A stretch of DNA of 64,000 nt. Origin: JBFWRK01 sp050248955 (GTDB lineage: Bacteria; Actinomycetota; Acidimicrobiia; Acidimicrobiales; Ilumatobacteraceae). Both the position numbers and the translations under genes were made by a program. Shown here in pieces: positions 42,364 through 49,721 of the stretch. Position 1 is the first letter of the stretch. Each line of letters begins with the position of its first letter. Below the pieces are notes generated by a model, which saw only the letters and a program-made list of their open reading frames with translations, was not told the origin of the DNA and made no database searches. The stretch covers positions 682,001 through 746,000 of the forward strand of contig JBFWRK010000001.1 of assembly GCA_050248955.1 (NCBI GenBank), written 5' to 3'.

Positions 42364-43941
42364 TCAGGCGGCGTCGGCGTCCGGGCGGGAGGACCACACG
42401 AGGCGAAGGCGGGCGTCACCATCGAAGCGGTTGGCGTGGCCGGACGCCTTCACGGCTTCCAGGCTCTCCACAGAGGCCACCAGAGCAGCACGGCGGGCCG
42501 CCACTGGCACGCCCTCCCATAGCTCCCGAAGCTCTGTCGGGTCCAGAAGGGCGCCCAGGTTCGGCTCAGCAGACCTAGCGGCACGTAGGGCGGCCTCGTG
42601 CTCAGCAATGGAGGCCAGCACGGGGTCACGGAGACGGGCGTACCGGGCGGCGCCGTCCGGCCCTCGGAATTCGGGGTCCAGGCGGATGGCAGCCACTTCG
42701 TCAAGCTGGCCCTGGAGGTCGGCTAGTTCGTTCTCCAGGGTGGCACGATCGGCGGCGCCCAGCGGGTCCACGAGAGGGCGCCCGAGGAGCACGGCGGCCA
42801 CTTCGTTCAGCACGGGGTCGTGCGGCTCCATGGCGGCCCAGCGTCGGAGCAGGCGGTCCGTCACGTAGGCATCGGCGCTCCGCAGCGAGACCGTGTTACC
42901 GCCACACTGGCCGCCCGATTGCGAAAGGGAGCAGGCGTACCGCTGATTGCTCCCGCTCCCGCCCCCGGACATCGCCGAGCGGCACTCGGAGCAGCGAAGG
43001 ACGCCAGTAAGAAGGTGTGAGGGAGGGCGGCCCGTGCCCGTGCGTCGGCCGCTCCCCGTGGACTTCGACCCAGCGGACAGGGCGGCCAGCAGGCGGCGGC
43101 GGTCGGCGCTCGAAATGAGAGCGGGACCCACGATCAGAGGGCGGCCGTCGGGGCCTCGGGCAGCAACGGTCGAGCCCTTCCCCGTAGGCAGGTGGCCCAC
43201 GAGGACGGGCGAGGCCAGGAGCGTGCGGAGAGTCTGACTACGCCACTTCGCCCCCCTCGGAGCGGGAATGCCAGCGTCGCTGAGACGGTCCGCCTCTCCG
43301 TAGAGGGTCGCCCCAGCGAGCACGCTGGCGACTATCGCCCGGATCACGTCCGCTTGCTCGGGGTGCTCCACGAGGCGCCCAGGCTCGCCCTCGGGGTCTA
43401 CGTGGCAGCCGTCCGGGTGGGCGACACGGGCGGAGAGCGCACGGGTCACGATCCGGAAGCCGTAGGGTGCCCGGCCGCCCGGCCAGCGCCCTTCCTTGCG
43501 GCGGGTCTGGAGTGCGGAGCGGGTCCGGACGGACGTGTTCTGAGACTCGGAGCGGGCCTGCTCCGACAGGATGGCGATGACCATTCGGTGGCCGGGCACG
43601 GAGGAGTCCAGCCCATCCTTTAGCGACACGAGGCGGGAGCCGACCGCTTCTAGTTCGTCTAGGACCTGACCGACCTTCCCCATGCCACGGCGGGAGAGGC
43701 GGTCCAGCTTCCAGACCAGGAGCGTGCGGCCGCTCGTGGCGGTAGTCCAGTCCATGGCGGCCTGGAACATCGGGCGGCTTACCTCCTTTCGGTAGCCTGA
43801 CCCCACTTCCACCCAGCGGTGGACGACGTTCAGACTCTCCCGCTGGGCGTGCTCCAGAAGGTCAGCCATCTGGCGTGCATTGGAAGTAGCCGCCTCGTGG
43901 TCTTTCGACAGGCGGACCAGGATTGCAGCGTCAGCAGGCAC
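42364..43941 (-). CDS. Large serine recombinase (phage integrase)
   Basis: 525 residues from GTG 43941 (an upstream extension to 43992 is open but not conserved). Resolvase domain: AAILVRLSKDHEAATSNARQ with the nucleophilic Ser in RLS, LVWKLDRLSRRGMGKV, and AILSEQARSESQNTSVRTR. Then the recombinase domain (APYGFRI, VRAIVASVLAGATLYGEADRL, GAKWRSQTLRTLLASPVLVGHLPTG), the zinc ribbon CSECRSAMSGGG...CSLSQSGGQCGG, and a C-terminal coiled coil. It should catalyse attP x attB integration. A directionality factor for excision is not recognisable. The gene starts 72 bases from the attR core. Confidence 0.93.
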   Translation of the reverse strand: MPADAAILVRLSKDHEAATSNARQMADLLEHAQRESLNVVHRWVEVGSGYRKEVSRPMFQAAMDWTTATSGRTLLVWKLDRLSRRGMGKVGQVLDELEAVGSRLVSLKDGLDSSVPGHRMVIAILSEQARSESQNTSVRTRSALQTRRKEGRWPGGRAPYGFRIVTRALSARVAHPDGCHVDPEGEPGRLVEHPEQADVIRAIVASVLAGATLYGEADRLSDAGIPAPRGAKWRSQTLRTLLASPVLVGHLPTGKGSTVAARGPDGRPLIVGPALISSADRRRLLAALSAGSKSTGSGRRTGTGRPPSHLLTGVLRCSECRSAMSGGGSGSNQRYACSLSQSGGQCGGNTVSLRSADAYVTDRLLRRWAAMEPHDPVLNEVAAVLLGRPLVDPLGAADRATLENELADLQGQLDEVAAIRLDPEFRGPDGAARYARLRDPVLASIAEHEAALRAARSAEPNLGALLDPTELRELWEGVPVAARRAALVASVESLEAVKASGHANRFDGDARLRLVWSSRPDADAA

Positions 43942-43955
43942 GGAGGTCCTAAGTG
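43942..43955 (+). promoter_or_regulatory. Element-borne ribosome-binding site and start for miaB
   Basis: GGAGG (43942-43946), six-base spacer, GTG (43953-43955): a perfect Shine-Dalgarno placed to translate the reconstituted miaB frame. It lies wholly on the element side of attR and directly abuts, on the opposite strand, the integrase start codon (43939-43941). So the element carries the means to express the gene it splits. Confidence 0.7.
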
Positions 43956-45404
43956 GTAGGGAGCGGGAGCAGCGAAGGCCGAACGGTACCACTCCGTTAC
44001 CTCCTCCGCACGTTCGGGTGCCAGATGAACGAACACGACTCCGAGCGCATCGCTGGCCTGCTCGAAGCCGACGGTCTGGTCCCTGTCGCGTCCGAGGACG
44101 AGGCCGACGTCGTCGTCCTCAACACGTGCTGCATCCGCGAGAACGCCGACAACAAGCTCTACGGCACGCTCGGCCACTTGAAGCAGTGGAAGGGCGAGCG
44201 GGACGGTCGTCAGATCGTCGTTGCCGGCTGTCTCGCGCAGAAGGACCGTGATCTCGTCCAGCGCAAGGCTGGCTATGTCGACGTCGTGCTCGGCACGCAC
44301 AACGTCCATCGAGCGGCCGAGCTCGTCGCGTATGCCTGGGAGCACGGCCCCGTCACGGAGATCCTCGACGAGGCCGTGATCAACGACCACGCGATGTTCC
44401 CGTCGGCGCTGCCCATTCGTCGTGAGAGCTCGTTCAACGCCTGGGTCACGATCCAGATCGGCTGCGACAACAACTGCGCGTTCTGCATCGTCCCGGCGGT
44501 GCGTGGGCGCGAGATCAGCCGTCCGTTCGACGAGATCGTCGCTGAGGTCGAGCAGCTCGCCCGGAACGGCGTGACCGAGGTGACGCTGCTCGGTCAGAAC
44601 GTCAACAGCTACGGGCGCGACCTCGCGCTCGCCGCTCGCCAGGCCGGCGATGCCGTTCGGCTGCGCCCCCTGTTCGCCGACCTGCTCCGTGCCGTCGGGG
44701 CTGTACCTGGCATCCGCCGTGTGCGCTACACCAGCCCGCATCCGAAGGACATGCGCCCGGAGACGTTCCTGGCGATGGCCGAGACCGCATCGGTGTGCGA
44801 GCACCTGCACTACCCGCTGCAGTCCGGCAGCGACGCCGTGCTGGCGGCGATGCATCGGGGTTACACGGCGGAGCGGTACCTCGAGCGGCTCGCCGCGGCG
44901 AGGGCGACCGTCCCCGATCTCGCGGTCTCGACCGACATCATCGTCGGCTTCCCGGGCGAGACCGACGACGACTTCGAGCGCACGCTCGAGGTCGCGGCCG
45001 CAGCTGAGTACGACTACGCCTACACGTTCCTCTTCTCACCCCGCCCCGGCACCGAGGCCGCCGAGATGACCGACCGGTTCGTCGATCCGGTCGTTGCCGG
45101 CGAGCGGTTCCAACGGCTGCGAATCGTGGTCGAGCGCAGCGCTCTCGCCAAGCACGAAGCGCGTGTCGGGCGCGTCGAGGAGCTGCTCGTCGAGGGTCCC
45201 AGCAAGCGCGAGCCGAACATCACGAGCGGCCGGACGCGGCAGAACAAGCTGGTGCACTTCACGCCGCCATCGCCCTTGCGGCCCGGCACGTACGTCCTGG
45301 CCGAGATCACCGGCGCAGCCCCGCACCATCTGCGCGGCACGTTCGTGGACGTGATCGCACCCGCCACACACGTCACGCGCATTCCCGTCGCCGCCCTGTC
45401 GTGA
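43953..45404 (+). CDS. miaB: tRNA-2-methylthio-N6-isopentenyladenosine synthase, element-supplied N-terminus
   Basis: 483 residues. Radical-SAM enzyme adding a methylthio group to i6A37 of tRNA. Cys of CQMNEHDSERI and NTCCIRENADNK ligate one Fe-S cluster. GCDNNCAFCIVPAVRGRE carries the radical-SAM CxxxCxxC. A TRAM domain ends the protein (HFTPPSPLRPGTYVLAEITGA). Codons 1-22 (VVGSGSSEGRTVPLRYLLRTFG) come from the inserted element, through the shared TTCGGG core. The host's own start, MTDRTYVLRTFG, is stranded at 34794. All catalytic residues lie beyond the junction. The stop overlaps the miaA start. Confidence 0.93.
   Translation: MVGSGSSEGRTVPLRYLLRTFGCQMNEHDSERIAGLLEADGLVPVASEDEADVVVLNTCCIRENADNKLYGTLGHLKQWKGERDGRQIVVAGCLAQKDRDLVQRKAGYVDVVLGTHNVHRAAELVAYAWEHGPVTEILDEAVINDHAMFPSALPIRRESSFNAWVTIQIGCDNNCAFCIVPAVRGREISRPFDEIVAEVEQLARNGVTEVTLLGQNVNSYGRDLALAARQAGDAVRLRPLFADLLRAVGAVPGIRRVRYTSPHPKDMRPETFLAMAETASVCEHLHYPLQSGSDAVLAAMHRGYTAERYLERLAAARATVPDLAVSTDIIVGFPGETDDDFERTLEVAAAAEYDYAYTFLFSPRPGTEAAEMTDRFVDPVVAGERFQRLRIVVERSALAKHEARVGRVEELLVEGPSKREPNITSGRTRQNKLVHFTPPSPLRPGTYVLAEITGAAPHHLRGTFVDVIAPATHVTRIPVAALS
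44007..44018 (+). repeat. attR core (right attachment site)
   Basis: CGCACGTTCGGG, differing from the left core by one base. TTCGGG (44013-44018) encodes Phe-Gly of the MiaB RTFGCQMN motif. Host sequence resumes with TGCCAGATGAAC. The flanking element sequence TACCTCCTC mimics the host's TACGTGCTG. Confidence 0.75.
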
Positions 45405-46327
45405 ACCCGCCCAGCGGGCCTCGGCGACCGGTCGCGATCGTCGGTGCCACGGCGACCGGCAAGTCCGCGCTCGCGCACGTCGCAGCGCGTATCCGAGCGG
45501 ACGTCGAGCTGGTCTCGATCGACGCGATGCAGGTCTACCGCGGGCTCGACATCGGCACCGCGAAGCCGACCGCCGCCGAGCGGGCCGAGCTCTGCTACCA
45601 CGGCATCGATCTCGTCGAGCCGAGCGAGACGTTCTCGGTCGCGGACTTCGTCGCCGCCTACGACCGCGCGCTCGCGGGCATCGCCGGCCGTGGACACCGG
45701 CCACTGATCGTCGGTGGCACCGGCCTCTACCTCCGGGCGATCACGGATGGCCTCGACCTCGCCGGCAGCTGGCCCGATCTACGCGCCGAGCTCGAAGCCG
45801 AGACCGACATCGCCGCGCTCTACGAACGGCTCCGGGGCCTCGACCCGCTCGCCGCCGAACGGATCGAGCCTGCCAACCAGCGCCGCATCGTGCGCGCGCT
45901 CGAAGTGTGCATCGGCAGCGGCCGGTCGTTCAGTTCATACGGTCCGGGCCTCACCGTCTACGGCGAGCCGCGGGTCGAGCAGATCGGCCTCCGCTGGGAG
46001 CGCGCCGCGTTGTCGGCGCGCATCGAGCGACGCGTGCGACAGATGATGGCCGACGGCCTCCTCGGCGAGGTCGAGCGGCTGCTCGCGGCACCCGGCGGAC
46101 TGTCTCGCACCGCCCGCCAAGCGCTCGGGTACAAGGAGCTGATCGACCACCTGGAGGGCCGGGTCGCGCTCGACCAGGCGGTGCAGGCGATCGTCGTGCG
46201 GACCCGTCAGTTCGCGGTCCGCCAGGATCGTTGGTTCCGCCGGGACCCCCGCATACGCTGGCTGGACATCGACAGCGACCCCGTCGGCGAGGCGCTGCCC
46301 GAGCTCCTGAAGGCGATCGACCGATGA
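45401..46327 (+). CDS. miaA: tRNA dimethylallyltransferase
   Basis: 308 residues. Adds dimethylallyl to A37 of tRNAs, making the substrate for MiaB. P-loop GATATGKS at 15-22, then SIDAMQVYRGLDIGTAKPT, YHGIDLVEPSETFSVADF, VGGTGLYLRAI and the tRNA-binding QALGYKELIDHLEG, with VRTRQFAVRQDRWFRRD near the end. GTG start overlaps the miaB stop and its stop overlaps the dapF ATG, so miaB, miaA and dapF form one coupled unit. Confidence 0.95.
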   Translation: MNPPSGPRRPVAIVGATATGKSALAHVAARIRADVELVSIDAMQVYRGLDIGTAKPTAAERAELCYHGIDLVEPSETFSVADFVAAYDRALAGIAGRGHRPLIVGGTGLYLRAITDGLDLAGSWPDLRAELEAETDIAALYERLRGLDPLAAERIEPANQRRIVRALEVCIGSGRSFSSYGPGLTVYGEPRVEQIGLRWERAALSARIERRVRQMMADGLLGEVERLLAAPGGLSRTARQALGYKELIDHLEGRVALDQAVQAIVVRTRQFAVRQDRWFRRDPRIRWLDIDSDPVGEALPELLKAIDR

Positions 46328-47133
46328 CCACGCTGACGAAGCACCACGGACTCGGCAACGACTTCCTGGTGCTGTTCGACGATCAGCCACTCGTGCGGCT
46401 GCCGTTCGAAGTGCTGGCGAAGCAGTGGTGCGACCGCCGCCGCGGGTTCGGTGCTGACGGCTTGCTGATCGGGCTGACGAACGTCGATGCCGCGACCTGC
46501 GACGTCGGCATGGTGCTCTACAACGCCGACGGGAGTCGGGCCGAGATGAGCGGCAACGGCATCCGCTGCCTCGCCCAGGCCGCCGCGGCGCGGATCGGGA
46601 TGACGAGCGGGACGCTGCGGATCTCGACCGATGCCGGCGTGCGAACGGTCGCTATCCGACCCGGGGACGACAGCCGGACGATCCTCGCCAGCGTCGACAT
46701 GGGTGAGGTCACGACGCTCGACGCGCCGGCGGGCTGGCACGCGCTCGGGTGCGATCCGATGCGACCCGTCGCCCATCTCGGCCTCGGCAACCCGCACAGC
46801 GTCGTCGGCGTCGAGGAGATCCTCGTCGTCGATCTCGCGACGCTCGGCGCGAAGGTGCCCGACGTGAACCTCGAAGTCGTCGAGCCGGGCCCTGAGGCGC
46901 ACGCGATCACGATGCGCGTGCACGAGCGCGGCGCCGGCATCACCGAGGCGTGCGGGACCGGCGCCTGCGCGTCGGCATGGGCCGCCGTCGAGTGGGGCCT
47001 CATCGCTGCGTCGGTACCGGAAATCGTGGTGCACATGGACGGCGGGGATGCCACAGTGCGTCTGCACGAGCCGGAGTGCGGCCACGTCACGCTGACCGGC
47101 CCGGCGACCTTCGTCGGGACGATCACGGCATGA
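46324..47133 (+). CDS. dapF: Diaminopimelate epimerase
   Basis: 269 residues. Converts LL- to meso-diaminopimelate for lysine and peptidoglycan. Both catalytic cysteines are present: Cys82 in EMSGNGIRCLAQ and Cys210 in ITEACGTGACAS. N-terminal KHHGLGNDF and GLGNPHSVV complete the family pattern. ATG 46324 overlaps the miaA stop. The stop at 47131 overlaps the first of a chain of tiny ORFs leading to hflX. Confidence 0.95.
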   Translation: MTTLTKHHGLGNDFLVLFDDQPLVRLPFEVLAKQWCDRRRGFGADGLLIGLTNVDAATCDVGMVLYNADGSRAEMSGNGIRCLAQAAAARIGMTSGTLRISTDAGVRTVAIRPGDDSRTILASVDMGEVTTLDAPAGWHALGCDPMRPVAHLGLGNPHSVVGVEEILVVDLATLGAKVPDVNLEVVEPGPEAHAITMRVHERGAGITEACGTGACASAWAAVEWGLIAASVPEIVVHMDGGDATVRLHEPECGHVTLTGPATFVGTITA

Positions 47134-47279
47134 GCGGAGAGCAATGAGCGAGCCGGCCCGAGCGGCAGAGAGCGGAGAACGATGAGCGAGCGCGGCGAGC
47201 CGGCCCGAGCGGCCGAGAGCGGAGAACGATGAGCGAGCGCAGCGAGCCGGCCCGAGCGGCCGAGAGCGGAGAACAATGA
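47130..47279 (+). repeat. Chain of ATGA-coupled mini-ORFs with 47-bp tandem repeat
   Basis: From the dapF stop, successive ATGs at 47130, 47144, 47182, 47229 and 47276 (hflX) each overlap the preceding stop as ATGA. The peptides are MSGEQ, MSEPARAAESGER, MSERGEPARAAESGER and MSERSEPARAAESGEQ. The steps 47182-47229-47276 are exactly 47 bp, so each repeat shifts frame by -1 and recreates a stop-start junction. Every unit ends in AGCGGAGAAC, a Shine-Dalgarno-like sequence. A related GAGCGAGCGCAGCGAGC occurs at 34740. Confidence 0.8.
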
Positions 47280-48577
47280 GCGGATACGGCGAAGCACTCG
47301 GCACGACGCTGATCGAGCGGACGACGCGGGAGAAGATCGTTCTCGTCGGGGTGACGCTGCCGCCGTACACGGACGAGGACACCGAGGCAAGTCTCGACGA
47401 GCTCGCGCTGCTCGTCGACACCGCCGGCGCCGACGAGGTCGCCCGGATCCAGCAGCGGCGCGAGCACCCCGACTCGGCGTTCTACCTCGGCAAGGGAAAG
47501 GTCGAGGAGCTGAAGGAGCTGTGCCTCGCGGTCGATGCCGACACCGTGGTGTTCGACAACGAGCTCGCGCCGGCGCAGCAGTACAACCTCGAGAAGCTGC
47601 TCGGGCGCACGGCGATCGACCGGACCGCGGTGATCCTCGACATCTTCGCCCAGAACGCGCACACCCTCGAGGGCCGCGCGCAGGTCGAGCTCGCACTGCT
47701 CCGTTATCGGCTGCCCCGGATGCGCCGCGGTGCGAGCGCGAAGCTCTCGCAGCAGCGCGGCGGCATCGGCTCCCGCTTCGGTAGCGGCGAGACGAAGCTC
47801 GAGGTCGATCGGCGGCGGATCAAGAGCCGCATCTCGAAGCTCGAGTCGGAGCTGAAGGATCTGCAGCGCACCCGCCAGCTCCAACGCAAGAGTCGTGGTC
47901 GAAGCGGGCTCGCCAGCATCTCGATCGTCGGGTACACGAATGCCGGGAAGTCGACGCTGCTCAACCGGCTCACACAGGCCGGGGTGCTCGTCGAGAACCG
48001 GCTGTTCGCCACGCTCGACCCCACGACGCGCCGCCTCGCACTGCCCGGCGGCGAACCCGTCCTCGTGACCGACACGGTCGGGTTCGTGAAGCGGCTCCCG
48101 CACGGGCTCGTCGAGGCGTTCAAGAGCACGCTCGAGGTCGTCGCCGAGGCCGACCTGCTCGTGCACGTCGTCGACGCGAGCGCGCCCGATCCCGAGGCGC
48201 AGATCACCGCCGTCCGGATCGTGCTCGACGAGATCGATGCGCAGCGGGTGCCCGAGCTGATCGTCGTGAACAAGGCCGACCTCGCGCCCGACTCGGCCAA
48301 GCAGCTGGTCGCCGACCACGAGGGCGCGGTCGCGATCAGCGCGCTCACGGGCGAGGGCATCGACGACTTCCTGGCCACGATCGCCGACCGCCTCCGCGCG
48401 CTCGCCACCATCACCGAGCTCCTCGTACCGTACGAACGCGGCGACGTCCTCGCCTCCGTCCACCGCGAGGGCGAGGTCGTGTCGACCGCCCACGAGTCGG
48501 GCGGTGTGCGAGTGCGGGCCCGGTTGGCGGAAGCGTCCGTCGGGCGGCTCGCGCAGTTCGTGGTTTCGCCGAACTGA
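47276..48577 (+). CDS. hflX: GTPase HflX
   Basis: 433 residues. Ribosome-associated GTPase that rescues or splits stalled ribosomes under stress. The N-terminal HflX domain has DSAFYLGKGKVEELK and FDNELAPAQQYNLEK. A coiled-coil-like linker follows (RRRIKSRISKLESELKDLQRTRQLQ). G domain: G1 GYTNAGKST, G3 DTVGF and G4 NKAD. ATG 47276 is the last start of the mini-ORF chain and is preceded by GGAGAACA. Confidence 0.95.
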   Translation: MSGYGEALGTTLIERTTREKIVLVGVTLPPYTDEDTEASLDELALLVDTAGADEVARIQQRREHPDSAFYLGKGKVEELKELCLAVDADTVVFDNELAPAQQYNLEKLLGRTAIDRTAVILDIFAQNAHTLEGRAQVELALLRYRLPRMRRGASAKLSQQRGGIGSRFGSGETKLEVDRRRIKSRISKLESELKDLQRTRQLQRKSRGRSGLASISIVGYTNAGKSTLLNRLTQAGVLVENRLFATLDPTTRRLALPGGEPVLVTDTVGFVKRLPHGLVEAFKSTLEVVAEADLLVHVVDASAPDPEAQITAVRIVLDEIDAQRVPELIVVNKADLAPDSAKQLVADHEGAVAISALTGEGIDDFLATIADRLRALATITELLVPYERGDVLASVHREGEVVSTAHESGGVRVRARLAEASVGRLAQFVVSPN

Positions 48578-48602
48578 CCCCGTCGGGCAGCATGGCGGGT
48601 GC

Positions 48603-49721
48603 ATGTCCTCCGTCGCTGCTGGATTCGTCCCCCCGCCCTATCCCTACGATCGGCTCGATCGGTTCAAGCCGCTCGCCGAGGCGTTCGAGGGTGGACTCGT
48701 CGACCTGTCGATCGGCACGCCGTGCGACCCGCCACCAGCGGCCGTGCTCGACGCACTCGCCACGTCGGACAGCGAGCGGGGCTACCCGCCGAGCATCGGC
48801 ACCGAGGCGCTGCGCCGTGCGATACGAGGGTGGCTGGCTCGGCGCTTCGCGGTCGACGTCTCGATCGATCAGGTGGCCGCATGCATCGGCACGAAGGAGT
48901 TCGTCGCGACGCTGCCGCAGTGGATGAAGCTCCGCACGCCGACGCGCGACACGGTGCTCTATCCGGCTGTCGCCTACCCGACGTACGAGATGGGCGCGAT
49001 CCTCGCCGGGTGCCGGCCCGTCGCGGTGCCGGCGAGCGCGAGCGGCGGAGTCGACCTCGGCGCGATCGACCCCGCTGACGCAGCGCGGGCGTTGCTGCTG
49101 TGGACCAACAGCCCGAGCAACCCGACGGGCGCGCTCGACGATCTCGGCGCGGCGGCGGCGTGGGGCCGCGCGAACGACGTCCCGGTGTTCAGCGACGAGT
49201 GCTACGTCGAGTTCACCTGGGACGGACCCGGCCGCACGATCCTCGAGCACGGGCTCGACGGCGTCGTCGCCGTCCACTCGCTGTCGAAGCGCTCGAACCT
49301 GGCGGGCTTGCGGGTCGGCTTCTATGCCGGTGACGCGGCGATCGTCGACTACTTGCGCGAGGTCCGCAAGCACGTCGGGATGCTCGTGCCTGGCCCAGCG
49401 CAGGCAGCGGCGGTCGTCGCGCTCGCCGACGACGAGCACGTCGCCGAGCAACGGGAGCGATACCGCCGGCGTCTCGACCAGATGGCGACGACGTTGTCTC
49501 GCTGGTCGGGGCTCGAGATCCCGCTGCCGGCGGGTGGGTTCTACCTCTGGTTCGACGCCGGCGATGGATGGGCGTTCGCGGAGCGCCTGGCCGCTGAAGG
49601 CGGTGCGCTCGTCAGCCCTGGCGATTTCTACGGCGCGGGCGGTGCCCAGAACATCCGGGTCGCCGTGGTACAACCTGATGATCGATTGACGCTCGTAGCC
49701 GAGCGACTGGGGGTTGCATGA
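48603..49721 (+). CDS. dapC: Succinyldiaminopimelate transaminase-type aminotransferase
   Basis: 372 residues from ATG 48603. Class I/II PLP aminotransferase: VDLSIGTPCDPPP, GYPPSIGTEALRRAI, YPTYEMGAIL, WTNSPSNPTGAL, SDECYVEF (cofactor Asp) and the PLP lysine in HSLSKRSNLAGLRVGF. Both pattern and location between dapF and dapE point to DapC, acting on N-succinyl-L-2-amino-6-oxopimelate in meso-DAP synthesis. The stop overlaps the next ATG. Confidence 0.85.
   Translation: MSSVAAGFVPPPYPYDRLDRFKPLAEAFEGGLVDLSIGTPCDPPPAAVLDALATSDSERGYPPSIGTEALRRAIRGWLARRFAVDVSIDQVAACIGTKEFVATLPQWMKLRTPTRDTVLYPAVAYPTYEMGAILAGCRPVAVPASASGGVDLGAIDPADAARALLLWTNSPSNPTGALDDLGAAAAWGRANDVPVFSDECYVEFTWDGPGRTILEHGLDGVVAVHSLSKRSNLAGLRVGFYAGDAAIVDYLREVRKHVGMLVPGPAQAAAVVALADDEHVAEQRERYRRRLDQMATTLSRWSGLEIPLPAGGFYLWFDAGDGWAFAERLAAEGGALVSPGDFYGAGGAQNIRVAVVQPDDRLTLVAERLGVA

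Larger units (their letters stand above)
34824..44018. mobile_element. Integrated satellite-prophage-like element (phiRv1/phiRv2-like)
   Basis: About 9.2 kb between the two TTCGGG core copies, inserted in codons 11-12 of miaB. Content: serine integrase at the right end, then leftward genes for a T5orf172-like protein, a repeat-containing HNH protein, a 53-residue protein, an HK97-type capsid, two zinc-ribbon proteins, HNH nuclease, P27-like small terminase, a fibre-like protein and two small zinc-ribbon proteins. One rightward Gly-rich gene sits at the left end. Large terminase, portal, maturation protease, tail and lysis genes are absent. The layout resembles the phiRv1 and phiRv2 elements of M. 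tuberculosis, and a capsid-forming satellite is the best interpretation. Confidence 0.85.

Noticed and set aside
34824..44018. IscB/IsrB-HEARO type RNA-guided HNH system
   Set aside because: The HNH proteins lack RuvC segments and sit in a phage-like gene context. The structured leaders do not resemble omega-RNA scaffolds.
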